Assembly: GCA_032622095.1 (NCBI GenBank)
Contig: CP136064.1
Coordinates: 188,219,794 to 188,283,793 of the forward strand
Length of the DNA: 64,000 nt
Reading direction: 5' to 3'
From: Siphonodentalium dalli
Lineage: Eukaryota; Mollusca; Scaphopoda; Gadilida; Siphonodentaliidae
Position numbers and translations under genes: made by a program. Shown piece after piece: positions 59,201 to 64,000 of the stretch; within the stretch, counting starts at the first letter, position 1; each line of letters starts with the position of its first letter. The notes under the pieces were generated by a model. The model did not search any database. It was not told where the DNA came from and saw nothing but the letters and a program-made list of their open reading frames with translations.

Positions 59201-59312
59201 AAGAACAAATATATTTGGAACAAACCTATGTATAAATGCAGTCTTTAAGCTTCTTTCATTGAACTCTTCTCCCAGTCTCTTTCCAAAAGCAAATATCTCT
59301 GCATCATAATTC
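41141..59312 (-). CDS. mrpl44: Mitochondrial ribosomal protein L44 (bL44m-type, RNase III-like), 8 exons, 5' partial
   Basis: It is a structural protein of the mitochondrial large ribosomal subunit, with an RNase III-like fold that has lost catalysis in the family, and a C-terminal double-stranded-RNA-binding domain. Exons at 59,312-59,226, 54,661-54,564, 52,069-51,994, 49,604-49,520, 47,378-47,307, 47,004-46,856, 44,059-43,977 and 41,283-41,141 join with consistent phases into 263 codons plus stop. In order the product shows FAFGKRLGEEFNERSLKTAF, then EKEERKRHELGI, LTSEFITAYIRHQHP, FVRDFFIPQLIGKDINEMFE, INPMGLLADSLL, VYYVGIYSDTQLIGKAPGE and AEEMAARDALKNIW. The last is the end of the dsRBD. 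These follow the known L44 order. The first exon base completes a codon, probably Trp, so an N-terminal exon with the mitochondrial presequence (about 50-70 residues) is missing to the right. Introns (0.3-4.6 kb) are full of repeats. No frame defects. Confidence 0.94.
41284..42600. other. mRpL44 intron, nothing recognised
   Basis: No repeat family or nested exon could be supported in this part of the 2.7 kb intron. Confidence 0.4.
42610..43080 (-). repeat. Tandem repeat, three cores of ~150-165 bp
   Basis: Repeated caaggaggcataactcc / ccaggaggcataactcc, ggcagactggttttcgaact and tccaagagattcatga at about 42,620, 42,780 and 42,930. The cores resemble pearl-like units without microsatellite or hairpin tail. 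Confidence 0.8.
43090..43965. mobile_element. ~0.87 kb inverted-repeat element (TAGCCACTTT ends)
   Basis: The left end has ggtaccagtgtctgccctgg and several tttagccactt blocks; the right end has tttagccactttgta and cagggcgaacactgagtgg. The termini are inverted relative to each other (agtgt-t/c-tgccctg and cagggcgaacact). No transposase frame. Confidence 0.65.
43977..44059 (-). CDS. mrpl44: mRpL44 exon 7 (dsRBD, first part)
   Basis: Acceptor ttttcag, donor GGGAAAG|GTAAGT. It encodes LLWESGTETLMAVYYVGIYS and the following DTQLIGK; enters in phase 2, leaves in phase 1. Confidence 0.93.
44089..44286 (+). pseudogene. C-terminal fragment of a LINE reverse transcriptase
   Basis: The plus-strand frame reads KHFRNSFFPRSTKDWNGLPK followed by ELRNSCSLSAFKNRL and a stop at 44,284-44,286. 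The order N-S-F-F-P-R, D-W-N-x-L-P, S-x-x-x-F-K-x-R-L is characteristic of the extreme C-terminus of many animal non-LTR retrotransposon polyproteins. Upstream coding sequence is missing, as expected of a 5'-truncated LINE copy. It lies antisense within an mRpL44 intron, directly beside exon 7. The clade cannot be told from so little. Confidence 0.8.
44470..44725. mobile_element. TTAA-flanked MITE with GCGAGTCTCCC hairpins, 256 bp
   Basis: Left end ttaacccttccatgactgga, right end gaaagaggttaa; contains atatatgcgagtctcccgta and atatatgcgaggctccctat with inverses. Same family and size as 13,492-13,748. Confidence 0.85.
44726..45570. other. mRpL44 intron with a fragment shared with 63.15-63.34 kb
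   Basis: At about 45,220-45,450 it carries ttcacattgattagg, taaattcttgtccaacttt and aaacaaagaggcaaattggg, which recur near 63,188-63,325. Element ends are not defined. Confidence 0.5.
45661..45912. repeat. 252 bp palindrome (foldback element)
   Basis: Arms of ~120 bp from aagccttgaaatagggtgtc to its inverse, centred near ctgctgaggtgtaagcag. The arm includes ccccagagagtgaatttagt. Diverged single arms of the same sequence occur at 61,555-61,650 and 61,855-61,985. Just to the left (45,579-45,659), gacagtaacatggtgtgaca and a near-inverse form another imperfect hairpin. Confidence 0.92.
45994..46515. mobile_element. 522 bp TTAA-flanked MITE (AGGCACG ends), copy 2
   Basis: Edges are TTAA|AGGCACGGG and ccgtatct|TTAA. 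It is collinear with 32,863-33,364: shared aaatgctctttattatttcc, ttttgtttacataacaa and acaaagtctgtct. Found inside an mRpL44 intron. Confidence 0.85.
46512..46645. mobile_element. ~130 bp MITE (AAAGATGTATTCAAGGTT ends)
   Basis: Left end aaagatgtattcaaggtt, right end aaccctgaatacatcttt, mutually inverted. Abuts the TTAA of the preceding element. Confidence 0.75.
46856..47004 (-). CDS. mrpl44: mRpL44 exon 6 (RNase III-like domain end)
   Basis: Acceptor gacatctatttccag, donor CCAAG|GTTATT, phases 0 and 2. Encodes MERAQKFVRDFFIPQLIGKD and then INEMFEIINPMGLLADSLLS, the most conserved stretch of the family. Confidence 0.94.
47069..47300. mobile_element. TTAACCC MITE fragment truncated by a CAGGGCT MITE (copy 4)
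   Basis: 47,069-47,160 reads tctttcatgatgggagcagc to gtgtcccatagggagcc, one end of the hairpin family. At 47,161 cagggctcaaaatac starts a ~130 bp member of the CAGGSCTTAAAAT group ending near tcttaaggtgtc. Both fill the 302 bp intron between exons 6 and 5. Confidence 0.65.
47307..47378 (-). CDS. mrpl44: mRpL44 exon 5
   Basis: Acceptor gtttattcacag, donor GACTGT|GTGAGT, phase 0 at both ends. Encodes 24 residues including SLLAVIGAIDHDC, the helix before the second half of the RNase III-like domain. Confidence 0.92.
47569..48180. repeat. Interspersed repeat shared with 32.26-32.62 kb
   Basis: Starts aaagtgatgtgggacactct and shares tggtaacacac, gtaaatatttaca and tgcgtagttctg with the first copy. 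It is longer here, about 0.6 kb. Ends are uncertain. Confidence 0.5.
48395..48580. repeat. ~115 bp direct duplication
   Basis: gaatgctgatgattattaac followed by taagtttaga or taaatttaga, and then tgctgcca, occurs twice, at about 48,403 and 48,509. Confidence 0.75.
48581..49519. other. mRpL44 intron, weak similarity to 54.82-55.0 kb
   Basis: The plus-strand open frame at 48,561-48,920 has no family likeness. Phrases ttgtctgcgt, gataatgtc and gtcaaatcccaaca recur near 54.87-54.99 kb, which suggests an old interspersed repeat. Confidence 0.4.
49520..49604 (-). CDS. mrpl44: mRpL44 exon 4
   Basis: Acceptor ttccctttccctacag, donor TCTGTT|GTAAGT. Encodes IHDHLMSEEMLLHIGKHLGI and KDLILSV; enters in phase 2 (completing Lys), leaves in phase 0. 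Confidence 0.93.
49605..50190. other. mRpL44 intron, nothing recognised
   Basis: Only a C11 run at about 49,938 is notable. Confidence 0.4.
50195..50500 (+). repeat. Pearl-like repeat type B, truncated
   Basis: Starts cattgtagctcaactcggaa and includes gataatttcaaat, ggtcagccctatgagcca and agacatttctccaataaatg as at 4.38-4.70 kb; the tail is missing. Confidence 0.75.
50501..51109. other. mRpL44 intron, nothing recognised
   Basis: A short run of gatacatgatcaactatatg-type repeats near 50,527-50,580; otherwise no structure. Confidence 0.4.
51110..51420. mobile_element. 311 bp TTAA-flanked MITE (TTAACCTCTTCGCT ends)
   Basis: Ends ttaacctcttcgctac and agcagcgaagaggttaa are mutually inverted apart from about one base. 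It carries acgttatgacgtt on the left and ttacggacgtc near the right end. Non-autonomous. Confidence 0.88.
51684..51900. repeat. ~217 bp near-perfect palindrome (foldback element), copy 2
   Basis: Same element as 9,460-9,674: tacagtaatgccctaaata to gggcattactcta, sharing tatggcttgttgccattcat and a tctcagtgaga centre, with scattered substitutions. Confidence 0.92.
51994..52069 (-). CDS. mrpl44: mRpL44 exon 3
   Basis: Acceptor tcccattttag, donor ATCAA|GTGAGT. Encodes ERLTSEFITAYIRHQHPHL and IEEGI; phase 1 in (completing Gly), phase 2 out. Confidence 0.93.
52070..52750. other. mRpL44 intron, nothing recognised
   Basis: No exon or repeat family could be supported. Confidence 0.4.
52751..52862. 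mobile_element. Partial TTAACCCTTTC palindromic MITE
   Basis: Reads ttaaccctttcaatactaaa, actcattgatgagtatgtag, aggaaatgttctgataatag and gaacttattatctag. It shows the uninterrupted junction (ctcatcaatgagt in reverse) used to recognise the insertion at 20.80 kb. Confidence 0.75.
53153..53566 (-). CDS. Uncharacterised acidic Ser/Asp-rich open frame
   Basis: From ATG at 53,566 the frame encodes 137 residues to a TGA at 53,153-53,155; it stays open upstream to about 53,695 without a further ATG. The N-terminal part is basic (MVKRRQD, then GRRRLSHS), the middle aromatic (FEYYCHRLGFKFNYTSKLYF), and the last ~45 residues are strongly acidic (SSDSGESD, SEFEVLSDCESGEHALSDAE). There is no signal peptide or membrane segment. 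It lies on the same strand within the 2.5 kb mRpL44 intron, in DNA richer in CpG and GCGC than its surroundings (for example gcgcgcaattgcgcgcc at 53,680-53,705). Its sequence is unlike the other intronic sequence. An acidic N-terminal piece of a transposase (piggyBac-type proteins often have one) is one guess; an independent intronless gene is another. Not recognised. Confidence 0.4.
   Translation of the reverse strand: MVKRRQDYSPCIFLSSDDVDYEHNNKDQSGRRRLSHSMIFRHAGFADSFEYYCHRLGFKFNYTSKLYFEASISRLGESENWTLEPPQIPTLSKRAPVDSSDSGESDCGNDSTSEFEVLSDCESGEHALSDAEVDSLP
53700..54560. other. mRpL44 intron, nothing recognised
   Basis: AT-rich without exon or repeat that I can identify. Confidence 0.4.
54564..54661 (-). 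CDS. mrpl44: mRpL44 exon 2
   Basis: Acceptor ttccatgtccag, donor TTGAGAG|GTAAAG. Encodes SYIEKEERKRHELGITDVAP and LDLKDNTDFALR. Phase 2 in and phase 1 out agree with both neighbours. The plus-strand open frame overlapping it (54,590-54,823) is its antisense. Confidence 0.93.
55020..56290 (+). repeat. Pearl-like repeat type B with ~7 tandem cores
   Basis: After a start (gtagctcaacttagaaagga), cores of 145-175 bp repeat at about 55,301, 55,453, 55,607, 55,750, 55,922, 56,087 and 56,245. Each has aatccaagatggctgc, cagccatgttttatggccga, ccaaaatgactcgttcccat and tttagtcatgcaaagagtaa. The array stops abruptly against the element at 56,292 without its tail. Confidence 0.88.
56292..56729. mobile_element. 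438 bp TIR element (GGTTACAATACACCAAAT ends), uninterrupted copy
   Basis: Left end ggttacaatacaccaaatg, right end atttggtgtattataacc. Collinear in inverse order with the nested, enlarged copy at 23,560-24,434. No transposase. Confidence 0.8.
56730..57900. other. mRpL44 intron, nothing recognised
   Basis: Open frames at 57,227-57,415 and 57,568-57,789 show no family likeness. Confidence 0.35.
57905..58662 (+). repeat. Pearl-like repeat type D, complete copy
   Basis: Starts aacaagagcatcgctagggc and gtggcaaaatacgccctttag. Three or four ~180 bp cores follow (gccgtaactcatgtaaaaat, ataccaactttggttcag, tggagttatcggtcggaaac), then a GGAC/GACA microsatellite. It ends ataatacgaccttttttc and aaaaagggcgtataaaa. 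The ends (atacgcccttt / aaagggcgtat) are inverted. Confidence 0.9.
58553..58618. repeat. (GGAC)n/(GACA)n microsatellite
   Basis: About nine uninterrupted ggac units preceded and followed by gacagac variants, inside the type D element. Confidence 0.95.
59226..59312 (-). CDS. mrpl44: mRpL44 exon 1 of those visible (internal)
   Basis: Acceptor aatttaaattcag, donor CATAG|GTTTGT. Encodes NYDAEIFAFGKRLGEEF and NERSLKTAFIH. The leading G completes a codon from an exon not found to the right, so this is not the first exon. Confidence 0.92.
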
Positions 59313-59379
59313 CTGAATTTAAATTAACATGTAAAATATTTGTTAATAAAAGCACTGCCATGGTGCCATGGTGCCATAA

Positions 59380-59978
59380 TACGTGAAATCCACGATGGCT
59401 GCTGGCAGTCATATTTTCCAACGAAATTCGGAACAATTCAATAACTCTCATCCAGAGGTCAAACTGAAGATCAATATGAAGTTTGGGTATGATTAGATGA
59501 CAGATGTGACCTATAGGGTGTCTTAATCAATTTAGACATTCATAGAGTGAAATCCAAATCGACTGCCGGCAGTATTGTTTCTTATTGTAAATCGTTAAAA
59601 GTCGTAAAAAGTCTATATATATGTAGCTCCCATTTAGAGGTGATCATAAAAATATCTATAAATTTTCAAGATATTTCTCTAAAATACCCGGTAAGTGGTC
59701 TGGAGGGTGTGCCAATGGATTCTAAAGTGAAATGCAAGATGACTGCTTTCAGTCATGTTTTCAAACGAAATTCGGAAAAGTTCAAATTCAAAATCAATGG
59801 ATCCCATCTAGAGGTCACCCCGATGATCCATATGAAGTTTGGTGACGATCAGATGAGAGATGTGACCTGTAGGGTGCACTAAAGGAAATTGTTGATGGAC
59901 GGATGCACAGATGCATGAACAACGAACGCCAACCCATGGCAATAGCTCAAACTTGACTTAATCAAGTTGAGCTAGAAA
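59380..59978 (+). repeat. Pearl-like repeat type B with tail
   Basis: Contains cgatggctgctggcagtca, gatgagagatgtgacctgta, a short ggacggatgc stretch and the tail cttaatcaagttgagctaga. It overlaps the intron edge about 70 bp from mRpL44 exon 59,226-59,312. Confidence 0.78.
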
Positions 59979-59989
59979 TGCAAGCAACA

Positions 59990-60130
59990 ACATTGGATAC
60001 AGCTCTGAGGGCCCTCATATTGGCCAACATCCTTACCAAATTTCATCCGATATCCGATAACCTACAGCTGAGATATCTGCCAGGAAGGAAAGACATATGG
60101 ATGACTGGACACATGTAATCACTTAATTTG
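59990..60130 (+). repeat. Fragment of pearl-like type C core
   Basis: gggccctcatattggccaac, accaaatttcatccgatatc and cagctgagatat match the cores at 6.45-6.70 kb. Confidence 0.6.
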
Positions 60131-60990
60131 ATTCGACCTATATACAACAATATCTATGGAAAGAGGTAATTCTGTGTCAACTATTAGACATTCTTTAATA
60201 CTGGCTACTGAAATGAAATAATTTAGTTTAGTATATCTGTGGTGAATGTGTATACAATTTCAGTACATCCACTAAAACAGTCTTTCGATTATCTCACCCA
60301 CTGCATTGCCATTCAGAATTTGAGTTGTATTGATGTCCATATCAGACCTAATCCAAGAGGAGATATACCACACTTTTGAAAGTAGATATCAGTAGATATA
60401 TGTCACATGAAACCCCAATATTATCATTAAACAAGACAGTCAAACACTGTGGGCTCGCTCACCAGACTGCAAAGACTGATAAGACTGGGACTCTGGAGAC
60501 CACAACAGTCAGAACTTTTCATAATCACTTTAAAAGAAGTAGATCTAAACAGGATAGGTGGCTAGAGAGACTTCATGTATGTAGATCGGTGAATATCTAC
60601 CTCGAATTTACCAACTGCTCACTACTGATCTGAGCTAAATAGACATGGTGGTTCTTTCAAAGAACACTTTTAAAGTTTGCCAATTATGTTCTAGTGAAGT
60701 GTTGTATGTGTTAAATGTCCTTATGAAAGATTTGAACAATACATATGATAGATTGTTGTTGTAATTGGGAATTAATGACCTCTAACAGATCTGCAGGGAA
60801 TGTTTATAAAAATGTCAGATTTCACTTGACATGTGTAGGCATACCCCACATACAATTAGAGCCAAAGAAAATGCTTGTTATTAATGATGCTCTGTCAAGA
60901 ATTTTAGTAAATATTATTTTTGAAACCAAGCAGTGAACTTGAGTAAAGAGCCAACAATTTTTATTTTTTTTATTTTTTGGAGTTATGTCC
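60131..60990. other. Nothing recognised
   Basis: An open frame at 60,376-60,633 shares words (acaagacagtcaaacactgt) with 25,557-25,620 and is therefore probably repeat, not gene. Confidence 0.4.
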
Positions 60991-60994
60991 TGGC

Positions 60995-61362
60995 CCCGCC
61001 CACATTTGACCCAGTGACCTCATTTGAACAAATCTGAACCCCAGTCATCCAAGGATCCTTCATACAAAATATGAACCCATTTGGCCTGATAGTATTTGAG
61101 AAGATGTTTAAAAGAATTACTATGGAGGGAAAGAGTTATGGCCCTGGCTTTGCAACTATTTGACCCAGTGACCTCATTTGAACAAATCTGAATATGAGTC
61201 GCTTAGGGAACATCCACACCAAATATGAACCCATTCGGTCCTATGGTTCCAGAGGAGAAGAAGTTTAAAGAATTGTTGACGGATGGACAGATGGATGGAT
61301 GGACGTACAAGGAGTGATGACTATAGCTCCACCGGAGACTTCATCTCAGGTGAGCTAAAAAA
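60995..61362 (+). repeat. Pearl-like repeat type A with tail
   Basis: Two cores (atttgaacaaatctgaaccc and atttgaacaaatctgaatat), ggacagatggatggatggac, and the tail atctcaggtgagctaaaaa. Confidence 0.85.
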
Positions 61363-61554
61363 AATAAAAGGTTAAATGAAAAAAAAATTCAGAATTTTTT
61401 TTTTCATTTTAAATTTGAATTTTTTTCATTCTTTTTTTTTTAAATTGAGCAAAGATTTCAATTTAACAACTTAAAAAAAAAAAGAGTTATGTCCCTGGTA
61501 TGACTTCATTTGGATAAGTGGTGGTTAAGAAAATAATATGAAACCGCCAAGCCT

Positions 61555-61985
61555 GAATTTAGTGTGTCTGACATTTACAGAATTAGGTCCCCAAAAGGTG
61601 AATTTAATGACACTATTCGGAAAGGTGGGCCAGCATCACCAATTCATCCTCGGTCTGATTAGGCCTCAATGGCCAATAGAAACCTAGGATTGAAGTTCTA
61701 CAGTTGACGTTGGTGATGCACAACCATTGAACACCTCAATTATGCATTTTATCTTCTGCAAAGTAGGGGGACATTGAAACTGACCAACAGTAGGAAAAAG
61801 TCAAAAAGTAACTAAAACAAAATTTTATACTTAGGATACTTCCCAGAAGATGAGGCCTAAGTAGAATTAGGTCCCTGGAGTGTGTATTTGTGATGCTAGC
61901 CTGCTGTACCGGGTAGCAACACTAAATTCACCCTCTGGGGACCTCATTCTGCATATGTCAGACACACTATGTCCAGGCTTGAGGA
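61555..61985. repeat. Diverged inverted-repeat element related to the 45.66 kb palindrome
   Basis: The left arm begins tttagtgtgtctgacattta and gaattaggtcccc; the right arm ends gggacctcattctgcatatg and tcagacacact. The spacer is about 200 bp, so the arms no longer form a tight hairpin. Confidence 0.7.
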
Positions 61986-62064
61986 AATGACAATAGACTT
62001 TTCCTATTTATTCTTGCATAATAGGTGTTTAACTAAATGCCACAAACCTGTTTCAACAGGTGGA

Positions 62065-62224
62065 TTAACTTAATATTGCACAAAGAACTGGAATACAGTG
62101 TCATCAATCAAAGCTTGACAGATGGTAAACATGTCTGCAAGCAAGTAGTCTCTCCCCATAGTATCAAGTGTCCCTAGTGATAAATTGGCTTCCTCAATAA
62201 TACAGCACTCAGCGGTGTGATGTT
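62065..62224 (-). CDS. Possible terminal exon, unrecognised
   Basis: After a possible acceptor (cctatgaattttag) a minus-strand frame reads 52 residues including CCIIEEANLSLGTLDTMGRD and LLADMFTICQALIDDTVFQF, then ends with TAA at about 62,071. The composition looks protein-like and differs from repeat translations nearby, but I do not recognise it. It is not an L44 N-terminus. It could be the last exon of a gene that continues to the right of the window. Confidence is low, because only one splice site and a 160 bp frame support it. Confidence 0.3.
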
Positions 62225-62264
62225 CTCTCTAAAATTCATAGGGCTTGGCAATTAGAGGTGTGAA

Positions 62265-62420
62265 TTATAAAGGGTCATAACTCTGTTAAAATATATGGGA
62301 TCAAACCCATATTTGAACTTGATCTGTATATAGCTGTCAACAATTCATAAACCAAATTTGGTGTTGATCAGATGAAAAATGTTTGATTCATCCTGTCTTG
62401 GATGAATTCTATATAAAAAC
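62265..62420 (+). repeat. Fragment of pearl-like type E core
   Basis: gggtcataactctgttaaaa, gatcaaacccatatttgaac and accaaatttggtgttgatca match the 37.3-37.8 kb cores. Confidence 0.7.
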
Positions 62421-62559
62421 AAGAGAGGAAAGGGTTAAATAAATGATACAAAAATCCATACAGATGAAGAATGTGCTAAGAAAAATCTAGGTAAGAAATA
62501 TGAGGCTATGATGTGTCTAAAAAAAAATCAAGGTCAAAATGCAAATTTTTTATTTTTTG

Positions 62560-63102
62560 TTTTTAGAGTTATGTCCCTGGCTCTGCCCCTATTTGACCCA
62601 GTGACCACATTTGAACAAATCTGAACCCCAGTCACCCAATGTCCCTCCATACCAAATATAAGCTAAATCAGCCCGATATTTGTTGAGAAGAAGTCATTCT
62701 AAGAATTACTATGAGTTATGGCCCTGGTTTCTCAACTAATCAACCTTGTGACCTCATTTGAACAAATCTGAATGTGAGTCACCTGGGGAACAATATGAAC
62801 CCATTGGGCCTTATAGTTCTGGAAAAGAAGTCGTTCTAAGAATTACTATGAAGGAATAGAGTTGTGGCCCTGCTTTCTCAACTAATTGACCTGATGACCT
62901 CATTTGAACAAATCTGAATGTGATTCACCTAGGGAACATCCACACCAAATATGAACCCGTTCCGTCTTACAGTTTTGGCGGAGAAGATGATTCTTGACAG
63001 ACGGACGGACAGACGGTACGACAGACGAACGGACGGACGACGGACGAGGAGTGATAACTATAGCTCCACCGGAGACTTCGTCTCAGGTGAGCTAAAAAGC
63101 TA
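62560..63102 (+). repeat. Pearl-like repeat type A, three cores and tail
   Basis: Cores at about 62,570, 62,720 and 62,870 (tgaacaaatctgaaccccag, gaacaaatctgaatgtgagt), then acagacggacggacagacgg at about 62,997, and the tail cgtctcaggtgagctaaaa. Confidence 0.88.
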
Positions 63103-63445
63103 TTACATATTTCCTTATCTCTCACTAATGATGAATATTGAATACATATCAAATGGCATCACGCAAAAAAAAGACCGCTCTGCGTCTTCACATTGATTCA
63201 GGGGATTAATACTATTTCGAAAAAAAACACCAGACAATGGAAAATGATTGCTTTGTTCATTAAAGTTAAATTCTTGTCCAACTTTAACAAAAATAGACTC
63301 AAAAACAAAGAGGCAAATTGGAGGACAATATTTTCTATCGCCAGCACCAGAGCGCAATACTGTCGTATACGATTGTCAAGCATCTCAGCCAACGCTGTAA
63401 ATATAATGCAATTTGCAACTTCTTTTAAGGATTTGGATTTGTTAA
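63103..63445. other. Repeat fragment shared with 45.2 kb, otherwise unrecognised
   Basis: 63,188-63,325 shares gttaaattcttgtccaactt and aaaacaaagaggcaaattgg with 45,365-45,440. The minus-strand open frames here (63,115-63,392) mostly translate this repeat. Confidence 0.45.
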
Positions 63446-63446
63446 C

Positions 63447-63836
63447 GAGAGGCCGATCACGATCGGCAGATGTTAACCCATCCCTTGGCGATAAAAATTG
63501 ACTATGATCGGATAAATGAGAGTTGAATTATAGAGTATACTGTTATGTACTATTATAGACAAATGTACATAACACAAATTATTGGAATTTATGGGTCACT
63601 GGCATTTATATAAGAGAATACACTGGTACAGGATCGGTAATGCTAAACCAACGGAGCCTTGGGTTAAATGTGAAAGGTGTGACCTGGACATGGATACTTA
63701 GGTTAAGAGAGTCCAATTTAAGTTTACAATAATAATGTGTCAAATTCTACCAATAATATAGTATACAGATAAGCCACCACACTGCTGACCCATTAATATC
63801 AATTATATAGCAGAGCTGTCAACAAATCACAGGAAT
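63447..63836 (+). repeat. ~400 bp dispersed repeat, copy 2
   Basis: Collinear with 36,310-36,712: gagaggccgatcacgatcgg, agatgttaacccatcccttg, ggaatttatgggtcac, ggttaaatgtgaaaggtg and tatagcagagctgtcaa. The remaining bases to 64,000 show nothing recognisable. Confidence 0.8.
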
Positions 63837-64000
63837 TGTTTATGTTGAAAACTGACCTCTCTATTAAACCAATAACAATTATAATGATCTCAGACCATCT
63901 GAAGATATAACTCTGCAGCACAGATGTCCATGTCTACTGTTAATATCATGTGATGTTTATTGTTGAATCTTTATTTTAAATTAGATACCATAGCCTTCTT

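Overview
The window is eukaryotic, AT-rich and repeat-dense. It has spliced genes with GT-AG introns, and most of the sequence is repeats. Several repeat families combine a core of about 150-190 bp, with phrases such as gggccataactc and ccaaatttggttc, with a GGAC/GACA microsatellite and a terminal hairpin. Repeats of this kind (pearl-like elements, related to Helentron-associated elements) are known mainly from bivalve molluscs. A mollusc, most likely a bivalve, is therefore the best guess, but no species can be named.

Two protein-coding genes can be read with confidence, both on the minus strand. The first (7,898-16,822) is a PLP-dependent aminotransferase of the DegT/DnrJ/EryC1/StrS family. 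Three exons join in frame to about 435 codons, and the Schiff-base lysine and cofactor aspartate motifs are present. The second (41,141-59,312) is mitochondrial ribosomal protein L44 (RNase III-like fold plus dsRBD). Eight short exons join in perfect phase over 18 kb; only the N-terminal exon is missing, probably beyond or near the right edge. Weaker candidates are a two-exon small gene on the plus strand at 22.3-23.0 kb, an acidic Ser/Asp-rich open frame inside an mRpL44 intron (53.15-53.57 kb), and an unrecognised possible terminal exon at 62.06-62.22 kb.

Mobile-element remains include a broken tyrosine recombinase at 5.0-6.0 kb and a LINE reverse-transcriptase C-terminal scrap at 44.1-44.3 kb. 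There are many non-autonomous terminal-inverted-repeat elements, several nested inside one another. The clearest are a 988 bp hAT-like element with an 8 bp target duplication (11.1-12.1 kb), a 496 bp element with a 6 bp target duplication inside an older MITE (8.55-9.05 kb), and a 3.4 kb TIR element that splits a 0.5 kb MITE (25.2-28.6 kb). TTAA-flanked MITEs sharing TTAACCCTTTC-like ends recur across the window. Two copies of a 215 bp near-perfect palindrome, a 252 bp palindrome and a cluster of GC-rich hairpins (28.7-29.6 kb) also stand out.

Tandem arrays include a ~305 bp satellite at the left edge, an ACCATGGT-based array at 2.1-2.9 kb, and a two-step (347/348 bp monomer, 695 bp dimer) higher-order repeat at 39.1-40.8 kb. 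No rRNA, tRNA, CRISPR array or bacterial-type operon was seen. The two genes are functionally unrelated (sugar/cyclitol-type amino transfer versus mitochondrial translation); they share a strand but nothing suggests joint regulation.
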